From Bacteroidota bacterium (GTDB taxonomy: Bacteria > Bacteroidota > Bacteroidia > Chitinophagales > Saprospiraceae), in NCBI GenBank assembly GCA_029557915.1, contig JAKQHS010000030.1, positions 186,001-250,000 of the forward strand: a DNA stretch of 64,000 nt, written 5' to 3'. Shown here piece by piece: positions 36,112 through 44,478 of the stretch. Each line of letters begins with the position of its first letter. Position 1 is the first letter of the stretch. The notes beneath the pieces were generated by a model, which ran no database searches, was not told where the DNA came from, and worked only from the letters and a program-made list of their open reading frames with translations. The translations under genes and the position numbers were made by a program.

Positions 36112-37569
36112 TTATTTATCCCACCAGACGCGTCCGTCCTGGTTGTCCGGGCCACCCAGGCGTCCGAGGGCTGCATCCAGGTTTTCCCGGTTGAGGTTGT
36201 ATTCCACGGAGGGATAAGTGAATCGGCGGGGGATTTGTTTGGAATTGCTCACGGCAGCAGGGGTTGGGGTCAGGACCGGGGTGTTGGTCCTTCTCCATTC
36301 GGTCCAGCCGCTTCTTCCGTCCGGATAGATGGCCACCCATTTCTGTAAATTGATTTTTTCGAGGTCGCTGGGGCCACCGGTCAGGGCAATGAGTTCGGTA
36401 CCGATTCCGGTGGGCTGAATATAACCCAGGAAACGCTGTTCATTGTAAACTTCCCATCTTTCCCAGGAAGCTTTGATGCCATTGGCGTAGAATGCGGCTT
36501 TGTCACCGGTTACCCAGCCCAGGTGAATAGCTTCCGCAATGGTCAGGAGGACCTGGGAAGCGGATAAGACCACCAGGGGTGAATTCTGGGCACGCCATTT
36601 GGGAGCCAGGATCTGAGACCAGTCGGCATTGGCATTGGTAAATGCAATCGCGGCGTCACGCGTCAATCCATAAGGAACCCCTTTGACTGCGCCCTGTGCA
36701 TTGGGATTGCCCAATACCGGCAGGCGCGGGTCATTCCAGGACTTCAGGCGCTCCACCATCACATCGCTGATCGAATAATCCTTACGGCCATCATAGAGGG
36801 TAAACCAGGGATTTTTAAAGGCAGCCCCGGGATAATGAACGACCACATCTTCCGATGCGGAAGAAAGGTAACCTGCAGGGTCTGAGAAGGCCGCTGCAAA
36901 TTCAGCCTTACCCAGGTTTGCATCGGCTTTGGAAAGCCTCATGGCGAGGATCAATCTCAGAGAGTTGGCAAATTTTTTCCATTTGTTTTTATCCCCATCA
37001 AATAGAATATCCCCCTGGGCGGCAAGTCCATTGTCAAACTGGGCAATGGCCTCTTTCAGTTCCTTGTAGAACCCTTTGTAGATATCCAACTGGGTATCGT
37101 AAGCGGGTTGGGCATCCCCTTTCAGGGCTTCGCTGTAAGGCACATCGCCGAAGCGGTCCGTCTGATGCATAAAATGATAGACCAGGAGGATCCGGGCCAC
37201 GGCGATCTGGTTGGCATTGGAACCATTGGCCAGCACCTCATCTTTGGTATCCGGATTGGTATTGTTGTCGATGATGTTCTGCAGGTCATACATCGCCCCG
37301 GAATAATTGCCGGTGAAATTGACCTGGATCAGTGAATAGAGCGAGGCATCGGTGTATTGCGTTTCAGAAAAATACTGGCAATACAAGGCTTCGTTCATTC
37401 CCTGGGTCCAGCCACCCAACCCGGCCAAAGCATTGGTCAGGAGGGCGGAGGTGACGGGCACGGTGGTCGCATTAGGATTTCGGTTCAGGTCTCCGAAATC
37501 GGATAGCGAACAGGTGCTGAACAGCAGCGCTGCTGCAACGATTAATATTGATTTAAATGAATTTTTCAT
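36112..37569 (-). CDS. SusD-like lipoprotein (SusD-like_2 type, operon 4)
   Basis: 485 residues, Cys20 (LLFSTC) then SLSDFGDLNRNPNATTVPVTSALLTNALAGL. Helical segments NQIAVARILLVYHFMHQTDRFGDVPYSEALKGD and KWKKFANSLRLILAMRLSKAD are typical of the family. The C-terminus has YPDGRSGWTEWRRTNTPVLTP, RRFTYPSVEYNLN and ends GRVWWDK. It is the partner of the SusC only 11 bp upstream. The shared TYP/FYP...LN and terminal (V/R)(F/W)WDK segments tie it to the SusD proteins of operons 2 and 5. Confidence 0.93.
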   Translation of the reverse strand: MKNSFKSILIVAAALLFSTCSLSDFGDLNRNPNATTVPVTSALLTNALAGLGGWTQGMNEALYCQYFSETQYTDASLYSLIQVNFTGNYSGAMYDLQNIIDNNTNPDTKDEVLANGSNANQIAVARILLVYHFMHQTDRFGDVPYSEALKGDAQPAYDTQLDIYKGFYKELKEAIAQFDNGLAAQGDILFDGDKNKWKKFANSLRLILAMRLSKADANLGKAEFAAAFSDPAGYLSSASEDVVVHYPGAAFKNPWFTLYDGRKDYSISDVMVERLKSWNDPRLPVLGNPNAQGAVKGVPYGLTRDAAIAFTNANADWSQILAPKWRAQNSPLVVLSASQVLLTIAEAIHLGWVTGDKAAFYANGIKASWERWEVYNEQRFLGYIQPTGIGTELIALTGGPSDLEKINLQKWVAIYPDGRSGWTEWRRTNTPVLTPTPAAVSNSKQIPRRFTYPSVEYNLNRENLDAALGRLGGPDNQDGRVWWDK

Positions 37570-37580
37570 GTTTTATTTTT

Positions 37581-40500
37581 TTAGAATCCAACCTTTACGT
37601 TAAAGCCGAAGGAACGGGTTCCGGGGAACTGTCCGTTTTCTCCATAGGATTGAGAAATCTCTGAAGGATCAAAATCCTTGGTCTTGGAGGAAATCAGCCA
37701 GGGATTGCGGGCAATAAAGGAAACCACCAGGTTTTTCACCGCGGGGATTCCGAGTTTATTGGTATTGACTTTGTATCCGATGTTCACCTCGCGGAGTTTT
37801 ACAAAATCCAGCGGATGAATGTTGTCTTCAGCAATACTCTTGTTGCGGAACTGATGCCAATAGGTTTGGGCATCTACGTAAGTGTCGACAGGTTTGCCTT
37901 CGGCATCTACGCCGACCACATGCACACCGCCGCCGACAGCCACAGGGTCGCGGCTTGGGTTACCCTTGTCGTTCAGGGCAGCCGTTTCTTCGAACAAACC
38001 GGAGAATTTGCCCCAATGGTCTGAGAGAGAATAGAACACCCCGCCTTTGGAGAAGTCGATATTAAAATTGGCGAACAAATTGCCGACGCTGATCTCATTG
38101 AGGATACCACCGGTAAAGTCAGGAAGCACAGATCCGAAATAAGTATCCGGTACGTTGATGAACTGGCCGGAAGCGTCCAGAACAGGAACTCCTGCGTCAT
38201 TGCGTTTGATACCTCCGCCGCGTACCTGGCCCCAGAGTTCACCGACCTGGTGCACCAGGCGGGCGCCTGAACTGGTCCCGAAGGTACCGGTTTCGCGGAT
38301 GATCGAGTTGATGCCTTCAGCCAGTTCGATGATCTTGGTCCGGTTGCGGGCCCAGTTGAAGGTCATGTTCCAGTTTACGTTACGGTTTGAAACCGGGGTG
38401 ACTTCAAGGGTGAGTTCCACCCCGCTGCGGTCCACCCGGCCGGCATTGATGTTTTTAGATGCAAAACCGCTGGTTGCGGATACCGGTACATTGAGGATCT
38501 CATCGATCTTTTTCTCCTTGTAATAAGTACCGGAAAGGCCGAGACGGTTGCTGAAGAATTTCAGGTCAAGCCCTCCTTCATAAGCGGATGAAAGGGAGGG
38601 TTTGATGTTCGGGTCCACCAGGGCATCCGGGGTACCCATGAGGAAAGCCCCGTTCCACTGGTTGGAATTTACCCCATAATTGAGGGCAAGCTGGTAGGCA
38701 CCCAGGTCAGAACCCACCTGGGCCCAGCTTCCTCTCAATTTACCGAAGGAAAGGTCATGAATCCCCAACAATTCGCTGAAGAGGAAACTTACTCCCACGG
38801 AAGGATAGAAATAGGAGTTGGCATCTTTGGGCAATGCGGAACTCCAGTCGTTACGGGCGGCAAAATCGACATAGAGGAAGTCTTTGTAGCCCAGGGTACC
38901 GGTTCCATATAAACTGTTGACCCGTTTGAAGGAACGGCCGCTGCCGAAAGTGATCGGAGTCGTCCTGGAATTCGCCAGGGTAAAGAGATCAGGAACCGAG
39001 AGGCCGTCCACGGTAGATCCTGATATTTGGGAGAACTGTACCTTCCGGATATTTCCACCGGCTTTCACGTCCAGGGAAAGATCTCCGAAACGTTTGTGAT
39101 AAGAAGCCAGGGCCTCGTAGTTATCTTCTTTACCTGGTGAACCATCGCTCGGTTCATAATAACCCTGGTTGTAGAAATAATAAGATTTGAAACCGGTCTG
39201 GGTGGCGCTGTTCTCCAGGATTGCCCGTCCAAAACCTTCATTGACCACCTCGATCTGGTTCCTTCTCACCCATCCCTGGACGGTCAAGTCCTTGAAGGGT
39301 TTGAAGGTCAGGCTGACGTCCCCGAACAAACGGGTCCGTCTGGAAGACTGGTCGATGTTTTCAAAAAAGTCATAAAAATTGTACCAGTAGTTGCCACCAT
39401 AGAAGGAGAGCGGGCTGGTCAGGTAATTTCCGGGATTGTTGTGGTTCCAGGAAGACAGGATGCCTTCCGGAGATTTCATACCCTTGTATTCTTTGATCTT
39501 ATTCAGGTCCAGGTGGCGGTGGAACCACTGGTTGAAAGAGCCCGAAGACTGGTTGGCATATCCGTCGTCAAACACCCCGTTGACGATCCAGTTGGATACG
39601 TTGATATTGGTGCTTGCAGTCAGATATTTACCCAGGTCGAAGCTGGCGCTGGTATTGATGGTATTCTTATTTGCAGAGGAAGAGGGCAATAAACCCTTGA
39701 CGTTTTGATTGGTATAGGAAAGGCGGACATTATACCCTTCTCCCCCTTTACTCAGGCTCACGTTGTTGTTGAGGGTTACCCCCGTCTGGTAGAAGTCCCG
39801 GATATTGTTGGGTTGCGGAACCAGTTTAGCGGTCTGGCCGAAGGCCGGAGTACCGACATACCAGGCATACCAGGGAATGTATTCCTGTCCGACCATCCTG
39901 GGTCCCCAGGAAGCATCATCGGAATAGTCATGGTGGTATTTGCCTTCAAAAATTTTCCATTCATCGGGCATGCCTTCCTTCCAGTTGAATTCAATCAGGT
40001 CGGCTGCGCCCCCTCCTGCATAGGAGTTTTGATAACGGGGCAGGACATAGACCTGGTCGAAGAAGGTACCGGAATTGATTTCAATACCCAGGGCCTGTTT
40101 ATTGTTGGCCTTCTTGGTTTGAATCACGATGACCCCGGCATCCCCACGCTGGCCATAGAGGGCCGTGGCGCTGGGGCCTTTGAGCACGGTCATGGCCGCA
40201 ATATCGTCCACAGAGATATCCTGGGCGCTGGCCACCGGAGTTCCATCTACTACATATAATGGTTGTTTGTCATTGAGGGAACCGGCGCCGCGGATGCGGA
40301 TCGCAGCATCGCGACCGAGAGCTACCGTCGATTGGCTCCGGACCTGGATCCCGGCTACTTTCCCACTCAGGGCATTGTTGACCGAAGTGGCTGGAATCTG
40401 CCGGAGTTGGTCTCCATCCACCTGTTGGGCGGAATAGGTTAATGACTTCTGGGAACGGCTGATCCCCAAGGCGGTCACCACGGTTTCCTGGAGCGTGATC

Positions 40501-40790
40501 CCTTCAGCGAGGGTCACATCAATGGTGGACTGATTACCAACGGTCACTTCCTGGTCGGTGTAACCGATATAGGAAAAAACCAAAATGGATGCATCGGACG
40601 GGACTTCCAGAGAATAGGTTCCGTCGATGTCGGTAGTGGTACCCGTAGTAGTACCTTTTACATAGACGTTAGCACCGATCAAGGGCTCTCCGGAGACCTC
40701 CTTGACCGTGCCGGTAATTGTTCGCTGGGCCAAGCCAATGGCCACTGCAAACAAAAACGTTGCAAAGGTTAGAGTAAGTTTTTTCATCAT
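37581..40790 (-). CDS. SusC/RagA-family TonB-linked outer-membrane transporter (operon 4)
   Basis: 1069 residues. The order is signal peptide (FAVAIGLAQ), carboxypeptidase-D-like domain (TGTVKEVSGEPLIGANVYVKGTTTG), ETVVTALGISRSQKSLTYSAQQVDG boundary, plug (AAIRIRGAGSLNDKQPLYVVDGTPV, VLKGPSATALYGQRGDAG) and barrel ending FGFNVKVGF. Plug and barrel are intact, so it should be functional. A TACGTTTG -7 element lies about 68 bp upstream, the only exact promoter match found for a SusC gene here. Confidence 0.95.
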   Translation of the reverse strand: MMKKLTLTFATFLFAVAIGLAQRTITGTVKEVSGEPLIGANVYVKGTTTGTTTDIDGTYSLEVPSDASILVFSYIGYTDQEVTVGNQSTIDVTLAEGITLQETVVTALGISRSQKSLTYSAQQVDGDQLRQIPATSVNNALSGKVAGIQVRSQSTVALGRDAAIRIRGAGSLNDKQPLYVVDGTPVASAQDISVDDIAAMTVLKGPSATALYGQRGDAGVIVIQTKKANNKQALGIEINSGTFFDQVYVLPRYQNSYAGGGAADLIEFNWKEGMPDEWKIFEGKYHHDYSDDASWGPRMVGQEYIPWYAWYVGTPAFGQTAKLVPQPNNIRDFYQTGVTLNNNVSLSKGGEGYNVRLSYTNQNVKGLLPSSSANKNTINTSASFDLGKYLTASTNINVSNWIVNGVFDDGYANQSSGSFNQWFHRHLDLNKIKEYKGMKSPEGILSSWNHNNPGNYLTSPLSFYGGNYWYNFYDFFENIDQSSRRTRLFGDVSLTFKPFKDLTVQGWVRRNQIEVVNEGFGRAILENSATQTGFKSYYFYNQGYYEPSDGSPGKEDNYEALASYHKRFGDLSLDVKAGGNIRKVQFSQISGSTVDGLSVPDLFTLANSRTTPITFGSGRSFKRVNSLYGTGTLGYKDFLYVDFAARNDWSSALPKDANSYFYPSVGVSFLFSELLGIHDLSFGKLRGSWAQVGSDLGAYQLALNYGVNSNQWNGAFLMGTPDALVDPNIKPSLSSAYEGGLDLKFFSNRLGLSGTYYKEKKIDEILNVPVSATSGFASKNINAGRVDRSGVELTLEVTPVSNRNVNWNMTFNWARNRTKIIELAEGINSIIRETGTFGTSSGARLVHQVGELWGQVRGGGIKRNDAGVPVLDASGQFINVPDTYFGSVLPDFTGGILNEISVGNLFANFNIDFSKGGVFYSLSDHWGKFSGLFEETAALNDKGNPSRDPVAVGGGVHVVGVDAEGKPVDTYVDAQTYWHQFRNKSIAEDNIHPLDFVKLREVNIGYKVNTNKLGIPAVKNLVVSFIARNPWLISSKTKDFDPSEISQSYGENGQFPGTRSFGFNVKVGF

Positions 40791-40857
40791 TTAGATTTAA
40801 AATTTAGCGCGAAAATAAAAAATAAATTAAGAAATGGTTAATTTCTTAACTTCAGGT

Positions 40858-40865
40858 CAAACGTA
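40858..40865 (-). promoter_or_regulatory. Bacteroidota -7 element (TACGTTTG) upstream of SusC 4
   Basis: Minus-strand TACGTTTG is an exact TAnnTTTG match in the 180-bp divergent space between SusC 4 and the MORN gene. A clear -33 TTG is not seen at 19-21 bp, so the promoter is half supported. Confidence 0.4.
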
Positions 40866-40970
40866 CTTTAGTTTGAAAGCGCTGTCACTTTGAGTCAATT
40901 TCAATCAAAAAACTGTTATTTTTCGACAAACTGATCTTAAAATTCGTTCTTTTGTTAAAGAATTTCTAAA

Positions 40971-41660
40971 ATGTTAAAATTTACTAAAATCGGTGTACTG
41001 GGGCTGATGCTCCTGACCATCCCCCTATCGGGGCAGCAACAAACCGCCAATTGCCGGGTCCTTTCGGCAAAATTACAGGGCACCTACCAGGGGGAATGCA
41101 AAAACCGCCTGGCTCATGGGGAGGGCACAGCCCAGGGTACGGATACCTACCAGGGACATTTTAAAGAAGGGGTCCCTCACGGCAAGGGGAAATATGTCTA
41201 TTCGGACGGCTCCTATTATATCGGTGAATTCAAAAACGGGCTCCGTCATGGAGAAGGCACCCTCCATACCATGGATAAGGAAACCAGTACCACCCAATCC
41301 GGAAAACTGAGCCTGTGGAAAGATGATGAGTTTATCGAAGAGATCCTGGAAAAAAAATACAAGATCATCCAGTCGCTGAATACCCTGTCGACCCAGTTTG
41401 ACAAACCCAACGAGATCCAGGACCGCGTCGAAATATTCCTCGGTACCCGGTCCATGATCAACGGGATCAATATCTTTGCATCCACCGGCAATCATTATGT
41501 CCAGGGTAAAAACCGGATCATCATCGAAAACGTCAGTTTCCCCCTTTTAGTCAGGTTGAATTATACTTCCCAAAAAGGAGTCAGCGAAGTCCTGCCGGTC
41601 AGAGTGGAATTCGAATTGGAATCAAAGGGGCACTGGAAGATTAATGTGAATAGTCAGTAA
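40971..41660 (+). CDS. MORN-repeat secreted protein
   Basis: 229 residues. A signal peptide-like start (MLKFTKIGVLGLMLLTIPLSGQQ) is followed by about three MORN repeats at residues 35-100: YQGECKNRLAHGEGTA, YQGHFKEGVPHGKGKYVY and YIGEFKNGLRHGEGTLHT. The C-terminal 110 residues have no repeats, with a coiled-coil-like stretch (EEILEKKYKIIQSLNTLSTQF) and a beta-rich end. Function is unknown; MORN repeats often bind lipids or proteins. It is the only rightward gene between two leftward Sus-like operons, divergent from SusC 4 and convergent with operon 5. Confidence 0.85.
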   Translation: MLKFTKIGVLGLMLLTIPLSGQQQTANCRVLSAKLQGTYQGECKNRLAHGEGTAQGTDTYQGHFKEGVPHGKGKYVYSDGSYYIGEFKNGLRHGEGTLHTMDKETSTTQSGKLSLWKDDEFIEEILEKKYKIIQSLNTLSTQFDKPNEIQDRVEIFLGTRSMINGINIFASTGNHYVQGKNRIIIENVSFPLLVRLNYTSQKGVSEVLPVRVEFELESKGHWKINVNSQ

Positions 41661-41664
41661 TAAT

Positions 41665-41733
41665 GAGGATTGAGGTTTGAGGTTTGAGGATTGAAGATGG
41701 ATTCGATCAATCCTCAATCCTCACCCCTCACCC
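41665..41733. repeat. Inverted heptamer array (GAGGTTT/GAGGATT) after the MORN stop codon
   Basis: Starting 4 bp after the stop codon, units of GAGGATT or GAGGTTT repeat four times with a fifth variant (41665-41699). Then the complement AATCCTC appears twice, followed by ACCCCTC (41709-41729). The two halves can pair, GAGGATT/AATCCTC being perfect, forming a long imperfect hairpin with a short loop. Period 7. Confidence 0.8.
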
Positions 41734-41740
41734 CAAATAA

Positions 41741-41785
41741 AAAAAGCAGCCGTCATATCTTTATACGTCCAGCTGCTTTAAAAAA
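41741..41785. terminator. Bidirectional hairpin between MORN gene and operon 5
   Basis: AAAGCAGC and GCTGCTTT are separated by a loop of about 21 nt with an inner CGT/ACG pairing. A-tract on the left and T-run on the right (TTTAAAAAA) support termination, best for the leftward operon 5 transcript read into AAAAAA/TTTTTT. Confidence 0.65.
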
Positions 41786-41830
41786 CTTACTCTAAGTCCC
41801 CGCATGGTAGTAGAGCGGAGCGGGAAATTC

Positions 41831-41882
41831 GAGTAGCGAGATACGAGATACGAGATACGAGCAGTGAGAAGCGAGCGGTGAG
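41831..41882. repeat. GAGNNNC heptamer tandem array
   Basis: Seven contiguous 7-bp units: GAGTAGC, GAGATAC three times, GAGCAGT, GAGAAGC, GAGCGGT. It lies between the terminator hairpin and the 3' end of the operon 5 lipoprotein gene. The GAG positions are nearly invariant while the inner three bases vary. Confidence 0.88.
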
Positions 41883-41908
41883 ACCATTGACCACCCACTG
41901 GCCCCTGG

Positions 41909-42811
41909 TTACTGTTTCACCAACTTCACCGTCCCTTCATCCCCATACCCATTCACCCAATGGTACACCAGGGTCTTTGTGGCGGGGTCGTAGTCGCCGC
42001 TTCCGGATACATTTTCCCCAAAGGGTTCCTTGGTATTCTGGAAAAAGACTTCATTGCAACTGAAAGCAATTTCACCCGGGGAGTCTTCCGGTTTTGTAAT
42101 CCCATAGACGTCATACCATTCAAAATAAAGCCCCCCGCTGAAATCGCTGAGTTTGAAAGAGGACGCCGTAAGTTTGGTAATCTTGACCACGATGCCCTTC
42201 ACGGTGGTTTCAGTGGGACAACATCCGTCAGTAGAACTGCCGGTGGCATCCTCTACTTTATAATCTCCTGAAATATCCACCGCCGGGCAGGTGATAAAGG
42301 ACTGAAACTGCAGGGTAAAGGAGGAAGCCGCAGCTCCGTTGATGGATGGGGCAAGGTTCAGGACCGAATCCGTCGCACTCAGTTTTACGTAGGAGGGATA
42401 TACCCGGCCGTCGTTGAGCGTGACCTGCGGATTGAAGGTAAAGTTTGCCACTTTGGAACCATCCCCATACCCAGGCTCCCCAAACAGGGTGGCAAAATCC
42501 GACGCTTTCAATTCCATCCGGACCTTTCCCTGTCCCTGGTCAAAATCGGACTGGGTCAGGGATTTGGCGAGCTTTCTCACGCCCCCGGTGGCCGCAAAAA
42601 TTTGTACGGAGGCCAGGTCTTTGTTTTCCGAGTACAGGTCGAAAGCCAGGAAATCCGTGGCAATTTTATCGGTAAAGATCCCGGTATGCGCCGGATCGAC
42701 GACAATACGCAGGTTTACCCCATTAGCGATCTCCGGGATGCGGATCTTGCTCTCATCCGTACACCTTACCAGAAGGAGTAAGGCCGGTATATAAATAAGA
42801 ATTTTTTTCAT
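41909..42811 (-). CDS. Lipoprotein of Sus-like operon 5
   Basis: 300 residues with an N-terminal hydrophobic helix ending at Cys16 (LLLVRC); the Arg just before the Cys is atypical for a lipobox, so lipidation is likely but not certain. No enzymatic motif is visible. Two regions are beta-rich: residues about 20-150 and a C-terminal domain beginning DISGDYKVEDATGSSTDGCCPTETTVKG, with an unusual Cys-Cys pair, and ending in GSGDYDPATKTLVYHWVNGYGDEGTVKLVK. It lies 42 bp after SusD 5, in the third-gene position. A SusE/F-like surface role is inferred. Confidence 0.78.
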   Translation of the reverse strand: MKKILIYIPALLLLVRCTDESKIRIPEIANGVNLRIVVDPAHTGIFTDKIATDFLAFDLYSENKDLASVQIFAATGGVRKLAKSLTQSDFDQGQGKVRMELKASDFATLFGEPGYGDGSKVANFTFNPQVTLNDGRVYPSYVKLSATDSVLNLAPSINGAAASSFTLQFQSFITCPAVDISGDYKVEDATGSSTDGCCPTETTVKGIVVKITKLTASSFKLSDFSGGLYFEWYDVYGITKPEDSPGEIAFSCNEVFFQNTKEPFGENVSGSGDYDPATKTLVYHWVNGYGDEGTVKLVKQ

Positions 42812-42853
42812 TTTTAGATTTTTTATAAATGATCGTTAAATCGTACCATCCGG

Positions 42854-44461
42854 TTAATCCACATCCCAGAATACCTTGTCCGTATACTGATTGTGCTGTT
42901 TTGCGTTGGGATTGGTCTGCAGGTCATCCCCATTGTACGGAAGGGTGACCGGATAAGGCCGGGACTGTGAGGAATGTACATTTGGATCTTTCGCCGGATC
43001 GCAAATTTTGGGGAACCCGGTTCTGCGGATATCATTATAAGACTCCAGCCCGTTGCCGAAAGAATGGATCCATTTTTGCGTAAGGATCAATTCCAGTTTG
43101 CGGGCATTGTCCGCCGCATCAAACAAGGCCAGGACCTTATCCACATAAGTGGTGATGGCCGCATCCGGGATCACCGGTGCTCCGGCCAGTCTGGCCACGG
43201 CATTGACCTTGGCAAAAGACGAACGGATACCCGTGTTCAGCAAAGCTTTGGCATCTTCGCCCGTATTTTTGGTCAAGGCCAGTTCCGCACGGATAAAGTT
43301 TACATCCGAGGCAGTAAGCAGACGCTGGGCGCCGGCTCCCTTCAGCCCTGAATTGAGGTCCCCATTGGCCCCGCTGCCATTGTCATAGGCTCCCCCGACC
43401 GGCCACAAGCCAAGCAGGGTTTGCGATTTGCCCTGGTCGAAACCTTCATTGGGATCCTTGTCGTAAGAACCAAACCAGATGGAGAGGAAAGATCCGTCCT
43501 GGTAAGAAACCGGGTTTTCGGCCTGCTCGTTGGGCCCAAGCTGATTATAAAAGAAATAAGGGATCCTTGGGTCCGCAATCCCTTCGAGCAAGGTGTTTTC
43601 ACAGGCGGCTTCCCCTTTCATCATCAGGTAGAAATAGGGGCTGATGTAATAGGTGGGATTGCCGAGGGTGTATTCCCTGACAAAACCAGGGTTCCTGTTT
43701 TCAGGGGTGATGGAGGTCGTATAAGCCAGTTCAAAATCTTCACTGGTCCCGGAGATATGGCTTAATTTGAGTAATTCAGCCACTTTGGCGGCGTCGTAAA
43801 GGTCCGTCAGCCGGGCTTTGTTGTACATATTCAACAAGAGGGACCTCCCATACTTTTTCCATTTGTCCATATTTCCCTTGTACACCAGGTCATCGGTGGT
43901 GGGTTTCAGCGTACTGGGTTTATCCAGGTCAGCCAGGGCTTCAAATCCCAGGCGAAACAGATCGCGGTAGATTTCCTTATCGTCGTCGTATTTGGGAAAG
44001 GGCGCTTCGGCCCCCAGGGCGGCTTCGCTGTAAGGCATGTCCCCCCAGAGGTCCACGACCGAACTGAATATCTGCACCTTCAGCAACTTGGCCATGCCCA
44101 CATAGGCGAAGTTGTTGGCCTCCGTTGCTTTTTGAATGATGATGTCGAGGTCAGGCAGGGCCACGGCATACATCTTTTCCCAGGCCTGGGTGAGGGCAAA
44201 TTCATTGGCGGTGATCTTATAATCATCGTGATTGCCCCGTTGCACGGTATGGTGGCTGTACACCGAAACCAACTCTGAAATGCCCGCCGTACCAATACCC
44301 AGTGAACCGAAAACGACGGCCTGGCTGAAGGGCATCAGGTTGTTTACTCTGGCGTCCGTGGGATTATTGGGATCGTCGTTGATATCCAGGTAATCGTCAC
44401 AGGAGGAGATGGAGATCAGACTGAACCCGCATATTAAAAAAATCAATCTGTAAAATTTCAT
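42854..44461 (-). CDS. SusD-like lipoprotein (SusD-like_2 type, operon 5)
   Basis: 535 residues, Cys21 (SLISISSC) then DDYLDINDDPNNPTDARVNNLMP. The usual helical segments are present (YVGMAKLLKVQIFSSVVDLWGDMPYSEAALG; MDKWKKYGRSLLLNMYNKARL), as is the C-terminal QKWIHSFGNGLESYNDIRRTGFP followed by a terminal TDKVFWDVD. It pairs with the SusC gene 17 bp upstream to form a pedal-bin type importer. No substrate-specific feature can be read. Confidence 0.93.
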   Translation of the reverse strand: MKFYRLIFLICGFSLISISSCDDYLDINDDPNNPTDARVNNLMPFSQAVVFGSLGIGTAGISELVSVYSHHTVQRGNHDDYKITANEFALTQAWEKMYAVALPDLDIIIQKATEANNFAYVGMAKLLKVQIFSSVVDLWGDMPYSEAALGAEAPFPKYDDDKEIYRDLFRLGFEALADLDKPSTLKPTTDDLVYKGNMDKWKKYGRSLLLNMYNKARLTDLYDAAKVAELLKLSHISGTSEDFELAYTTSITPENRNPGFVREYTLGNPTYYISPYFYLMMKGEAACENTLLEGIADPRIPYFFYNQLGPNEQAENPVSYQDGSFLSIWFGSYDKDPNEGFDQGKSQTLLGLWPVGGAYDNGSGANGDLNSGLKGAGAQRLLTASDVNFIRAELALTKNTGEDAKALLNTGIRSSFAKVNAVARLAGAPVIPDAAITTYVDKVLALFDAADNARKLELILTQKWIHSFGNGLESYNDIRRTGFPKICDPAKDPNVHSSQSRPYPVTLPYNGDDLQTNPNAKQHNQYTDKVFWDVD

Positions 44462-44478
44462 GACTTTGATTTTAATGG

